Below, piece by piece: positions 25,573 to 33,276 of a stretch of DNA of 43,664 nucleotides. Within the stretch, counting starts at the first letter, position 1, and each line of letters starts with the position of its first letter. The notes below the pieces were generated by a model. The model was not told the origin of the DNA and made no database searches. It was given only the letters and a program-made list of their open reading frames with translations. The DNA is from Hellea sp. (GTDB taxonomy: Bacteria; Pseudomonadota; Alphaproteobacteria; Caulobacterales; Maricaulaceae): NCBI GenBank assembly GCA_013002305.1, contig JABDKG010000009.1, positions 1 through 43,664 of the forward strand, in the 5' to 3' direction. The position numbers were made by a program, and so were the translations under genes.

Positions 25573-27087
25573 TCACGATTTTAGTTGAAACTTTAAAATC
25601 TTGCCTGAGGCGTTTCGCGGCAGGTTCTCATGAAAACTTACGACTCGCGGGACCTTGTAATTGGCCATTTGTGACCGGCACCATGTGGTGACCTCCTCGG
25701 TTGTCAGATTTCCCGTCGCAACGATATGGGCATGGGTAACTTCACCGAGGCGCTCATCAGACATGCCGACGACCGCGACGTCGGCAATTTGCGGGTGCTG
25801 TAAGAGCTGTTTCTCGATCTCTGCCGGATAGCAGTTAAACCCTCCGACAATGACCATGTCCTTTTTACGGTCGGTCACTTTGATATAGCCGCGCGCGTCC
25901 TGAACGCCGATATCACCGGTTTTGAGCCAACCCTCCGGCGTTATGGTCTCTGCGGTTGCGGCCGGGTTATCCAGATAGCCTTGCATGACATTAAAGCCCC
26001 TCACCCAAATCTCGCCGGTTTCGCCGCGCGGTACTTCTTGGCCGTCATCATCGGTTATCTGTAGGTCTGTCCCCGGCAGGGGCTGGCCGCAGGTTGTGGC
26101 GATGGTTTCAAAATCATCCCCTCTGCGGCACAAGCTAACGACGCCGGTGGATTCAGTCAGGCCGTAAGCGGAGAATACATCATCAATACCGAGGTCTTCA
26201 TGCATGCGCCGGATCAGATCGACCGGAATGGTCGTCGCGCCGATCGTCGCAACGCGCAGAGACGAGATATCATGCTCGTTCAAATCCGGATGCGCCAGCA
26301 GCGTTTGAAATATTGTCGGCGCGCCCGGCATGACCGATATTTTGTCTCGCTCAATCTGCTCGAGAACAGCCTTGGGATCATAAACCGCGAGCGGATAAAT
26401 CGCGCAGCCAACCACAAGGCAGGCTAGCCAACCCGCTTTATAGCCAAAGCTATGGAAGAACGGATTGACGACCAAGTATCGGTCGTCTTCATTCATACCG
26501 ATGGCAGAAGTGAAGCTTTTGAAAACCTGAACATTTTGGCCATGGGTCGTCATCGCGCCTTTGGGCGCGCCAGTTGTCCCAGATGTAAAGATGATGTCGG
26601 AAATGTCATCATCGCTAACGGTGATTTCTGTGATGATTTTATCTGAATTTTTAACAAAGTCAGCAAAAGCATTTGGATTATCATCGTCCTTAAGAAGGAT
26701 AACTTCGTCGAGCTCTGGCAATTCTTGGCCATCCAGCATGGCCGGATAGTCATGTCCCAAAAACCCTTTAACTGTGAACAGAAGCTTGCAATTCGAGCGC
26801 CGTAAAATATCGGCCGCTTCGCCGCCTTTATAGCGCGTATTGAGCGTAACCATAATACCTCCCAGCATTTGTCCCGCGAGGCAGGCAATTATCCACTCCG
26901 CGCAATTAGGCGCCCAAATTCCGAACCTTTCGCCCTTTTTAAGACCTTTTGATTTAAGTGTTCCCGCGGCTTGCCGGACTTGATCGGCTAGCTGTCCATA
27001 GGTCAGAGTAAGCAAGCCATCTTGAATAGCCAGAGCGCTCGGCCGGCGAACTGCCTCTCGAAACAGCAAATCTGGGATTGTCGTCAT
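25573..27087 (-). CDS. fadD3: HIP-CoA ligase FadD3-like (acyl-CoA synthetase)
   Basis: A 504-residue ANL-family adenylating enzyme, the size of mycobacterial FadD3. It has the P-loop IIFTSGTTGAPKGAM, the substrate-side NPFFHSFGYKAGWLACL stretch, SAYGLTEST, the hinge TGDIG with TDRKKDMVIVGGFNCYP, and the catalytic lysine in PRNASGKILKF. FadD3 ligates CoA to HIP, the propionate released by HsaD, and so starts C/D-ring breakdown. The order of genes places the ligase upstream of hsaA and separated by about 120 bases of regulatory DNA. The start has only a weak ribosome-binding site. A medium-chain fatty acid or cyclohexane-carboxylate ligase is the general alternative. Confidence 0.8.
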   Translation of the reverse strand: MTTIPDLLFREAVRRPSALAIQDGLLTLTYGQLADQVRQAAGTLKSKGLKKGERFGIWAPNCAEWIIACLAGQMLGGIMVTLNTRYKGGEAADILRRSNCKLLFTVKGFLGHDYPAMLDGQELPELDEVILLKDDDNPNAFADFVKNSDKIITEITVSDDDISDIIFTSGTTGAPKGAMTTHGQNVQVFKSFTSAIGMNEDDRYLVVNPFFHSFGYKAGWLACLVVGCAIYPLAVYDPKAVLEQIERDKISVMPGAPTIFQTLLAHPDLNEHDISSLRVATIGATTIPVDLIRRMHEDLGIDDVFSAYGLTESTGVVSLCRRGDDFETIATTCGQPLPGTDLQITDDDGQEVPRGETGEIWVRGFNVMQGYLDNPAATAETITPEGWLKTGDIGVQDARGYIKVTDRKKDMVIVGGFNCYPAEIEKQLLQHPQIADVAVVGMSDERLGEVTHAHIVATGNLTTEEVTTWCRSQMANYKVPRVVSFHENLPRNASGKILKFQLKS

Positions 27088-27103
27088 TATTTGTCCGAAA
27101 TTC

Positions 27104-27154
27104 TACGCATTTGGCGGTATTTTCGTAACAATAGAGTATTTTTGCGTAATAAAA
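27104..27154. promoter_or_regulatory. Copy B of the 51-base shared regulatory element, upstream of the ligase gene
   Basis: Same arrangement as copy A: TACGCATT at 27104-27111, GTATTT at 27117-27122, and TTTTGCGTA at 27140-27148, with the same 36-base distance between the end blocks. It begins 17 bases before the ligase start codon, so a protein bound here would overlap the promoter or the leader. It overlaps the 28-base palindrome at 27144. Confidence 0.6.
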
Positions 27155-27171
27155 AGCGCTTTTTACTACGC
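27144..27171. promoter_or_regulatory. 28-base near-perfect palindrome between divergent ligase and racemase genes
   Basis: The arms read GCGTA, two bases, then AAAAAGC against GCTTTTT, two bases, TACGC. Only one base pair of fourteen mismatches. The core AAAAAGCGCTTTTT is a perfect 14-base palindrome. It lies about 57 bases upstream of the ligase start and about 240 upstream of the racemase start. The symmetry suits a dimeric repressor such as TetR or GntR type. It is not the AAC-N2-GTT or CAAG-N2-CTTG pattern of mycobacterial KstR or KstR2. Confidence 0.55.
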
Positions 27172-27201
27172 GGACGTAGATGGTAATATACGAGGAAAAG
27201 A

Positions 27202-27378
27202 GTGGCCAGCTCCGCAGGCAGGACTTCACTATCATTTAATCGTGCTCAAACCACAATTGATGGGGTTGCCTACGTGACGAAAGGTTGGATAATCATGCGG
27301 CGCCGCAAGCACGAAAGTATTGAGTATAGCCGGGTAGTCCTGATAGGCCTCGGAATAGAAAATAGAATCTTGGTCTGA
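27202..27378 (+). CDS. Possible small ORF, 58 residues, unknown
   Basis: A GTG at 27202 is preceded by AGGA at five bases and opens a 58-codon frame ending in TGA at 27376-27378. It lies 30 bases before the racemase gene on the same strand. The product is rich in Arg and polar residues with no recognised motif, no signal peptide and no membrane segment. It may be a short leader peptide, a gene remnant or chance. The rest of the 27172-27408 gap shows no other feature. Confidence 0.2.
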   Translation: MASSAGRTSLSFNRAQTTIDGVAYVTKGWIIMRRRKHESIEYSRVVLIGLGIENRILV

Positions 27379-27408
27379 TCGGCCGTGGCAATAAAGTAAG
27401 AAAAATTC

Positions 27409-28497
27409 ATGACTATTCTATCCGGCATTAAGATCATTGAAATTGAGGGTATTGGCCCTGCACCATTTTGCGGTATGCATTTGGCTGATTTGGGAGCAGA
27501 CGTCGTCGTTATTGAACGCCAAGGCTTGCCTACTCTTGGTAATATGGGTGATAAGACAATCACAAAACGCGGCAAACGCTTCATCAAGCTTAACCTGAAA
27601 GATGAATCCGACAGGGACCAACTCCTGAAACTTGTAGAGCAGGCCGACGGCCTAATCGAGGGTATGAGGCCCGGGGTTATGGAACGGCTCGGTATCGGTC
27701 CTGACATCTGTCATGCGATCAATCCAAAACTTGCCTACGGCCGTGTCACGGGTTGGGGACAGAGCGGACCACTATCCGAGGCGGCAGGTCATGATATTAA
27801 TTACATAGGCCTGTCGGGCGCGCTTTGGTATTCGGGTCAGCCGGGAAATCCGCCTTTCGCCCCTCCAACACTGTTGGGAGATATCGCTGGCGGTGCTTTA
27901 TACCTGACCATCGGCATTCTCGCGGCAATATTAAACGCGCGCCAAACTGGTAAAGGAGATGTCGTTGACGCAGCCATGATCGATGGCACTTCCCATATGA
28001 TGAACTTATTGTTGTCTCTTAAAGCCCAGGGAGGACTATCCTATGAACGCGGCCAAAGCATGATAGATGGTCCGCACTGGTTTGACAGCTACGAATGCAG
28101 TGATGGAAAATTCATCACGATCGGATCGCTGGAGCCAAAGTTTTATGCGCTATTACTTACGACACTGAACCTAACAGATGACCCTCTTTTTAAAGACCAA
28201 TTTAATGCCAAAAAATGGCCATTGCAAAAGAGCCGCCTGACAGAAATTTTCAAATCGGAGTCTCAACAACATTGGTGTGAACTCATGGAGGGCACCGACG
28301 TTTGTTTTGCTCCGGTATTGCATCCAGGCGAGGCAGCATTACATCCACATATCAAAAATCGCCAGATTTATAAAACCCACCAAGGGAATATCGAAGCAAG
28401 TGCCGCACCAAGATTCACTAATTTCGCTGCCAATTCAGAACGCGCCAACGCAGTAGAAACAAGTGTTTCTGAACTATTGACTGATTGGATTGCTTAA
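27409..28497 (+). CDS. Alpha-methylacyl-CoA racemase (CoA-transferase family III)
   Basis: A 362-residue family III protein starting MTILSGIKIIEIEGIGPAPF and GMHLADLGADVVVIER, the N-terminal CoA-binding pattern. The racemase catalytic pair can be placed at His128 in GHDINYIGLSGAL and Asp158 in LLGDIAGG, as in mammalian AMACR and mycobacterial MCR. DVVDAAMIDGTSHM and GTDVCFAPVL are further family marks. It inverts the methyl-bearing alpha carbon of 2-methylacyl-CoA esters, the step that makes 25R sterol side chains accessible to beta-oxidation. It is divergent from the ligase gene across the palindrome region, so it may share control with the steroid run. The ribosome-binding site is weak. No terminator is evident downstream. 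Confidence 0.85.
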   Translation: MTILSGIKIIEIEGIGPAPFCGMHLADLGADVVVIERQGLPTLGNMGDKTITKRGKRFIKLNLKDESDRDQLLKLVEQADGLIEGMRPGVMERLGIGPDICHAINPKLAYGRVTGWGQSGPLSEAAGHDINYIGLSGALWYSGQPGNPPFAPPTLLGDIAGGALYLTIGILAAILNARQTGKGDVVDAAMIDGTSHMMNLLLSLKAQGGLSYERGQSMIDGPHWFDSYECSDGKFITIGSLEPKFYALLLTTLNLTDDPLFKDQFNAKKWPLQKSRLTEIFKSESQQHWCELMEGTDVCFAPVLHPGEAALHPHIKNRQIYKTHQGNIEASAAPRFTNFAANSERANAVETSVSELLTDWIA

Positions 28498-28595
28498 GAA
28501 AACCCCCTAACAAGGCAGATTCAAGTCGTGTTAATTGAACATTATCAAATTGGTTCAAAGTTGCTTCTATATTTATAAAATTTTTGAAAAATGGG

Positions 28596-28671
<76 letters not shown>

Positions 28672-28741
28672 TCACCATTGGTGAATGGCGGGCTGTTAGC
28701 AGAATTTTCGCCTTCGTTACAAGCGTTAATTTGCGTGGAAC

Positions 28742-28772
28742 CACCAAAAAAAATGGGAACCCGGAGGTTCCC
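28742..28772 (-). terminator. Rho-independent terminator, leftward
   Basis: On the minus strand a 7-base perfect stem GGGAACC-N4-GGTTCCC (28755-28772) is followed by A and then eight T (28745-28752). It would end a transcript coming from the right, that is from the 29038 gene and the small ORF at 28902, before tRNA-Asn. Confidence 0.8.
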
Positions 28773-28901
28773 GAAGGTGTTAGGTGAATGGTGGGGTGTC
28801 TTTCGTAAAAGACATGTTCTTTATTAACGAATAAGGTGAATCAAACGTTAACAATAGAAAGTTTTTTTCATATTTGATTCAGCGAAGTTAATAGGCGCTA
28901 T

Positions 28902-29000
28902 TTAATGCCGAGGTTTTATAGGACGATATATGAAAACGACTAATATGAAGCTGATGAGCCCTAACAGAAACCTGGATCCTAATTTAACCACCGATACCAT
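28902..29000 (-). CDS. Candidate 32-residue single-pass membrane protein
   Basis: A short minus-strand frame from ATG 29000 to TAA 28902 encodes 32 residues. After a basic start (MVSVVKLGSR) comes a 15-residue hydrophobic stretch FLLGLISFILVVFIY, followed by RPIKPRH, the layout of a small inner-membrane protein with a positively charged tail. It starts 38 bases after the stop of the 29038 membrane-protein gene on the same strand. A leftward terminator follows 130 bases later, giving a plausible two-gene transcript. An AGGAG sits 12 bases before the ATG, farther than ideal; a GTG seven codons upstream is an alternative. No homologue is recognised. The 28773-28901 stretch holds nothing else I can support. 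Confidence 0.35.
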   Translation of the reverse strand: MVSVVKLGSRFLLGLISFILVVFIYRPIKPRH

Positions 29001-29037
29001 TTGCCATCCAGACTCCTGCACCGGATAGGTCTAAGCC

Positions 29038-29736
29038 TTATTGAGTAGATTCAAAGATCTCTGGATTATCATCCACCACCTTTTCGATCGTTTGGGAAAG
29101 TACGCCTTTCCCTTTTCGGCGGGATTTCAAATAGACGTAGCCAGCAGACGCGCCAATCGCCGCCCCGCCGACGTCGACAATCAAATCAAACATTGTATCA
29201 ATCAAGCCGCTTTTTTGCATATTTGTTCCGACTAACTGGTCCATACCAAATTCGAAAACTTCCCAAACCGCCCCGATCGACACTGCGAAACTAAATGCCA
29301 TCAAGACCAGCATGGATGGAGGCGTACTGCGGATCCGATCGTCTTTTACTAAAAACAGGACAATCAACATCCCCATAATCGAAAACCCAATTGCGGAGAA
29401 AGTGTGTAGAGCTGCATCCCACCACCAAAAGCGCTCGTAAAAATTACCGGCTTCACCCAAGAAAATCGTCGCGACCATGAAAAAGACGATCGCGCCAACA
29501 AATCCCCGGGGAAGTGTTATTTGAGAAAGAGACTGAAAAACAAATGGAACGAGTGTCAGAATAAACACCACAGCTGACAAAAATACCGTGCTCCAATTTT
29601 GGGTTAGTGCGCTAAAAATTGCCGAACCTACTAGCAGCGCCCAACAAAGATAGGTAACCAGGCTTTGACGTTTGCGCATAACGTCTTTGGTTTCTTCAAT
29701 GGCATTCTCGATGCCGTCTAATACGGATGATTCCAT
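29038..29736 (-). CDS. DUF2238/YjdF-like multi-pass membrane protein
   Basis: A 232-residue inner-membrane protein with about five or six hydrophobic segments. FYERFWWWDAALHTFSAIGFS, then AVWEVFEFGMDQLVGTNMQKSGLIDTMFDLIVDVGGAAIG, is the conserved pattern of the DUF2238/YjdF-like family, in which acidic and aromatic residues such as WDxxxH and the D-T-M-x-D-L motif are shared. The function of the family is not established. The N-terminus is cytosolic and helical (ENAIEETKDVMRKRQ), and the C-terminus ends in a charged tail after the last segment. It lies alone between terminators at 29754 and 28742. Confidence 0.7.
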   Translation of the reverse strand: MESSVLDGIENAIEETKDVMRKRQSLVTYLCWALLVGSAIFSALTQNWSTVFLSAVVFILTLVPFVFQSLSQITLPRGFVGAIVFFMVATIFLGEAGNFYERFWWWDAALHTFSAIGFSIMGMLIVLFLVKDDRIRSTPPSMLVLMAFSFAVSIGAVWEVFEFGMDQLVGTNMQKSGLIDTMFDLIVDVGGAAIGASAGYVYLKSRRKGKGVLSQTIEKVVDDNPEIFESTQ

Positions 29737-29753
29737 GAGGGGTCACTATCTGG

Positions 29754-29789
29754 GCAAAAGCCACCGCCGAAACTCGGGGTGGCTTTTGC
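29754..29789. terminator. Strong 12-base-stem hairpin, terminator for the PA2169-like gene
   Basis: A perfect 12-base stem, GCAAAAGCCACC pairing with GGTGGCTTTTGC, encloses a 12-base loop. On the minus strand it lies about 34 bases after the stop of the 29823 gene and carries its own TTTT run in the 3' arm. On the plus strand it is followed by TTTTCG. It thus probably stops leftward transcription, and perhaps also rightward. Confidence 0.7.
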
Positions 29790-29822
29790 TTTTCGTTCTT
29801 ACAATTTTATCGCTTGTACGGT

Positions 29823-30299
29823 TTAAACAGCGTCTTCGAGCATATCGAAGAAACGCGCGGACGCTTTGGCATCATCGCAACATTTGCGCATCAAAGCTTC
29901 ACCGGTGGAATCAAGCTGGCCGTCATGGAGCGCATCTTCGATCCGGTTGGCAAGAAAGCTTTCACCGTTTTCAACAGACTTAATGGCACCTTCTTCGTCA
30001 TCACGGAAGATATTGGCGAAGTTCATCCATCCACGATGGACCGCGCCACGCATTGTGCCGTGTGTTGACGGCTCGCCGCCCAAAGAACGAACATAGTTCT
30101 GAACTTCTTTGATATATTGCGACCGGCGCTGAGCACGTTCCTGAAATTCACGGCGAAGCGCAAAACTGTCGTCACATTCTTCACATGCTGCTTCGTAGCC
30201 TCTTTGGCTATCGATCAGCAGGCGGGTGACATCGTTAAGCTCTTCAATTGTGTCTTCTTTTGTCAGTACTCCTGGAGTCGGTGTATTTGTAATATCCAT
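29823..30299 (-). CDS. PA2169-family four-helix-bundle protein (DUF2383)
   Basis: A 158-residue soluble, mostly helical protein. The N-terminal LTKEDTIEELNDVTRLLIDSQRGYEAA and the later EVQNYVRSLGGEPSTHGTMRGAVHRGWMN match the PA2169/DUF2383 family, which has a ferritin-like four-helix bundle. Family members are often induced in stress or biofilms, but no biochemical role is settled. The gene has an AGGA ribosome-binding site and lies alone, between the hairpin at 29754 and the alaS 3' region. Confidence 0.8.
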   Translation of the reverse strand: MDITNTPTPGVLTKEDTIEELNDVTRLLIDSQRGYEAACEECDDSFALRREFQERAQRRSQYIKEVQNYVRSLGGEPSTHGTMRGAVHRGWMNFANIFRDDEEGAIKSVENGESFLANRIEDALHDGQLDSTGEALMRKCCDDAKASARFFDMLEDAV

Positions 30300-30354
30300 G
30301 TTTTTTTCCTTTCATTTGTGGATTGAATTATGCCTAAACAACACACAAAAGCGG

Positions 30355-30383
30355 AAATCGTTCCTGAAATAAGGGCGATTTTT
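30355..30383 (-). terminator. Weak hairpin downstream of alaS
   Basis: AAATCG and CGATTT pair around a loop with an inner CCT-AGG match. It lies about 57 bases after the alaS stop in the transcript direction and before the PA2169-like gene. There is no good U-run on the minus strand, so a termination role is uncertain. Confidence 0.3.
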
Positions 30384-30439
30384 AGAATATTGAATTTGGC
30401 AAAGGAAACGAGTTAGCGATTGCCCAAAATGATGACGGC

Positions 30440-33076
30440 TTAATGAATGGCCGCCTTAATCGCAGCCAAGGCATCGGCTGCGCCGTCGACATTATTGCCG
30501 CCCGCTTGCGCCATTTCAGGCTTTCCGCCGCCGCGGCCACCGACCTTTTCAGCGCCAGCATTTACGAGTGTCACTGCTGAGTATTTGTCAGTCTTATCGG
30601 GGGTGACCCCTACAGCAACGGCAACCTTACCGCCGTCCGTCGCGACTAGCGCAACTATTCCCGAACCAATAGCTTGCACCTGTTCGTTTAGCATCGAGCG
30701 TAAATCTTTACCGGATACGCCGTTTAGAACACGGCCCAAAAATTTGGTGCCGCCAATATCTTCGGCTTGAGCCGCTTCTCCGCCGCCACCCATGGCGACT
30801 TTTTTCTTAAGTTCAGAAATTTCTTTCTCCATCTGGCGTCGTTCTTCAAGCAAGGAGTTTACGCGTTCTGGCACTTGCTCCACTTTGATCTTGAGCTTCG
30901 ATGCGACCTCACGGGAAAGCGCAGCCTGACTTTCCAAATATTTGCGCGCATCTTCGCCGGTGACAGCTTCAACCCGTCTAATGCCCGCCGCTACGGCCCC
31001 TTCCGACGTAATCTTAAAAAGTGCAATATCACCTGTTCGCTTGACATGGGTGCCGCCGCACAATTCAACAGAGTAAGATTTCGGATCGTCATCTATTGGA
31101 TTCCCTAAAGCTAATACGCGAACCTCGTCGCCATATTTTTCGCCGAATAATGCCATTGCGCCGGCTTCAATCGCGGCTTCCGGCGCCATTAGCTGAGTGT
31201 CTGCCTTGGCATTTTGTAATATGACTGCATTGACTTGGTCTTCGACTTTTGACAGCTCTTCTGCGGAAATCGCCGCGCCGTGCGAAATATCAAATCGAAT
31301 ACGCTCTCCGTCCACCATTTGGCCTTTTTGGGTTACATGCGGGCCAAGGACACGCCGAAGCGCCTCGTGCATGAGATGTGTGGCAGAATGGTTGCGTTTG
31401 GTTTTTTCCCGGTTTTCAGGATCCACCTCCAATCTGGCAATATCTCCCTTTACAATTGTGCCCGAAAGCTGGCCGATATGAACATGTAGATCACCCGCTT
31501 TTTTAAGAACATCGGTCACCGAGATTTTCGCACCATTTTCAAAACTCACCGTTCCTTTATCCCCGGCCTGACCGCCGCTCTCGGCATAAAAGGGGGTTTT
31601 TCCGGTCACAAACATAATGTTTGAGTCGCATGCCTGATCGACAAATGTACCATCTGCGATAATCGCAACAATCGGTTCGCTTGCTGTTAGGTCGCTATAT
31701 CCCATAAACTCTGTCGGGCCGAGTTCTTCGCGGAGCGCCAGCCATATTTCATCCGTTCCGGCATCACCCGAGCCCTTCCAATTCTTGCGTGCCAATTGTT
31801 TCTGACGGGTCATTGCCGCGTCAAAACCATCCGTATCGACACTGATCCCGCGGGCCCTCAAGGCATCTTGTGTCAGATCTAGCGGGAAACCATAGGTGTC
31901 ATAGAGTTTAAAAGCTGTTTCGCCGGACAGCACATCTCCGCTACCGAGCGCGTTAGTTTCAGCTTCTAAAAGGGCCGTTCCGCGCCCGAGCGTTTTCCGA
32001 AACCGTAGCTCTTCTTGTGCAAACGTTGCTTCAATTGAAGCTTGAGCCCGGCCCAATTCACCATATGCATCTCCCATTTCCGATATTAAAGCCGGGACGA
32101 GGCGGTGCATGAGCGGGTCTTTGGTGCCCAATATATGAGCGTGGCGCATAGCGCGGCGCATGATACGGCGGAGCACATAACCTCGCCCTTCATTAGACGG
32201 CGAGACGCCATCGGCCATTAAAAAAGAACAGGATCGCAAATGGTCTGCAATCACCCGATGAGAAAATTTAGCGTCACCTTCGGCTTTGACACCGGTCAGT
32301 TCAACCGACGCTTCGATTAGATGTTTGAACAAATCAATGTCATAATTGTCGTGCTTGTCCTGCAAGATAGCGGCGATGCGCTCAAGACCCATGCCGGTAT
32401 CTATGGACGGCTTAGGAAGATTGGCCCGCTCACCCCCGACCAGGCTTTCAAACTGCATGAAAACAAGGTTCCATATTTCTACAAATCGGTCACCGTCTTC
32501 TTCCGGAGTGCCGGGGGGGCCGCCCGGAATGCTATCGCCGTGATCAAAGAAAATTTCAGAGCAAGGGCCACACGGACCCGTATCGCCCATAGCCCAAAAA
32601 TTATCGGACGTTCCGATACGAATTATCTTGTCTTCGGGCAGGCCAGCTATCTTCTGCCACAGCGAATAGGCCTCATCATCATCCGCGTAAACAGTGACCA
32701 GCAGGCGTTGTTTGGAAAGGCCAAACTCTTTCGTAATAAGATTCCAAGCCATTTCGATCGCGTGATCCTTAAAGTAATCGCCAAACGAAAAATTACCGAG
32801 CATCTCGAAAAATGTATGGTGGCGAGCTGTATAGCCAACATTATCCAGATCATTATGTTTTCCGCCCGCACGCACACATTTTTGGGAGGTTACAGCCCGG
32901 TTGAATGCGGGCTTCTCAGCGCCTGTAAAATAATTTTTAAACTGAACCATTCCGGCATTTGTAAATAGAAGCGTCGGGTCATTATCTGGCACGAGCGGGC
33001 TTGAGGAGACCTTTTCATGACCATCATTTCCGAAATAGTCGAGAAACTGGGCTCGTATATCGCGCAGACTGGTCAT
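30440..33076 (-). CDS. alaS: Alanine-tRNA ligase
   Basis: A full-length 878-residue alanyl-tRNA synthetase. The class II N-terminal domain ([34 protein letters not shown]) charges tRNA-Ala. The middle carries [11 protein letters not shown] and [13 protein letters not shown], the zinc-binding editing domain that clears Ser-tRNA. The C-terminal C-Ala domain ends in [13 protein letters not shown]. An AGGA lies seven bases before the start. It follows recA on the same strand with about 200 bases between, an arrangement common in alphaproteobacteria. Confidence 0.97.
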   Translation of the reverse strand: MTSLRDIRAQFLDYFGNDGHEKVSSSPLVPDNDPTLLFTNAGMVQFKNYFTGAEKPAFNRAVTSQKCVRAGGKHNDLDNVGYTARHHTFFEMLGNFSFGDYFKDHAIEMAWNLITKEFGLSKQRLLVTVYADDDEAYSLWQKIAGLPEDKIIRIGTSDNFWAMGDTGPCGPCSEIFFDHGDSIPGGPPGTPEEDGDRFVEIWNLVFMQFESLVGGERANLPKPSIDTGMGLERIAAILQDKHDNYDIDLFKHLIEASVELTGVKAEGDAKFSHRVIADHLRSCSFLMADGVSPSNEGRGYVLRRIMRRAMRHAHILGTKDPLMHRLVPALISEMGDAYGELGRAQASIEATFAQEELRFRKTLGRGTALLEAETNALGSGDVLSGETAFKLYDTYGFPLDLTQDALRARGISVDTDGFDAAMTRQKQLARKNWKGSGDAGTDEIWLALREELGPTEFMGYSDLTASEPIVAIIADGTFVDQACDSNIMFVTGKTPFYAESGGQAGDKGTVSFENGAKISVTDVLKKAGDLHVHIGQLSGTIVKGDIARLEVDPENREKTKRNHSATHLMHEALRRVLGPHVTQKGQMVDGERIRFDISHGAAISAEELSKVEDQVNAVILQNAKADTQLMAPEAAIEAGAMALFGEKYGDEVRVLALGNPIDDDPKSYSVELCGGTHVKRTGDIALFKITSEGAVAAGIRRVEAVTGEDARKYLESQAALSREVASKLKIKVEQVPERVNSLLEERRQMEKEISELKKKVAMGGGGEAAQAEDIGGTKFLGRVLNGVSGKDLRSMLNEQVQAIGSGIVALVATDGGKVAVAVGVTPDKTDKYSAVTLVNAGAEKVGGRGGGKPEMAQAGGNNVDGAADALAAIKAAIH

Positions 33077-33110
33077 GATGAAATCCTAAATAGTCGAAGG
33101 CTTCATATAG

Positions 33111-33141
33111 AAAGAGCGCCCAGCATTGCCAAGCGCTCTTT
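33111..33141. terminator. Hairpin between recA and alaS
   Basis: AAAGAGCGC pairs with GCGCTCTTT around a 13-base loop. On the plus strand the 3' arm runs into TTTTGG. On the minus strand, the direction of recA, it is followed by TCTATAT, a poor U-run. It may be a weak recA terminator just before the alaS leader. Confidence 0.45.
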
Positions 33142-33196
33142 TGGACGTTTAGACGATTTTGAGCCCTCAAGGGTAAGGGTAGAGAGGTGAGAAGGT

Positions 33197-33235
33197 GATT
33201 ATCGGCCCGCTCATCAGATGAACGGGCCGATAATC
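33197..33235. repeat. 39-base near-perfect inverted repeat downstream of recA
   Basis: A perfect 13-base arm, GATTATCGGCCCG, pairs with CGGGCCGATAATC. Inside, one mismatch is followed by TCATC-A-GATGA, so symmetry continues almost to the centre. It lies 42 bases after the recA stop. There is no U-run on either side, which is unusual for an intrinsic terminator. It may protect or end the recA mRNA, or bind protein as DNA. Confidence 0.7.
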
Positions 33236-33276
33236 TGGGCTCAGGCTCGCCTGAACGAGCCAAACTTTAAACTAAT

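Noticed and set aside
25457-27408. KstR or KstR2 operator motifs in the steroid control regions
   Set aside because: I looked for the AAC-N2-GTT and CAAG-N2-CTTG type palindromes and saw no convincing match; another regulator is more likely.
28888-28906. Possible CtrA box (TTAA-N7-TTAA)
   Set aside because: Two TTAA blocks occur but with a ten-base spacer instead of seven.
32321-32968. 215-codon plus-strand frame opposite alaS
   Set aside because: It is antisense to the conserved catalytic domain of alaS and has no recognisable motif.
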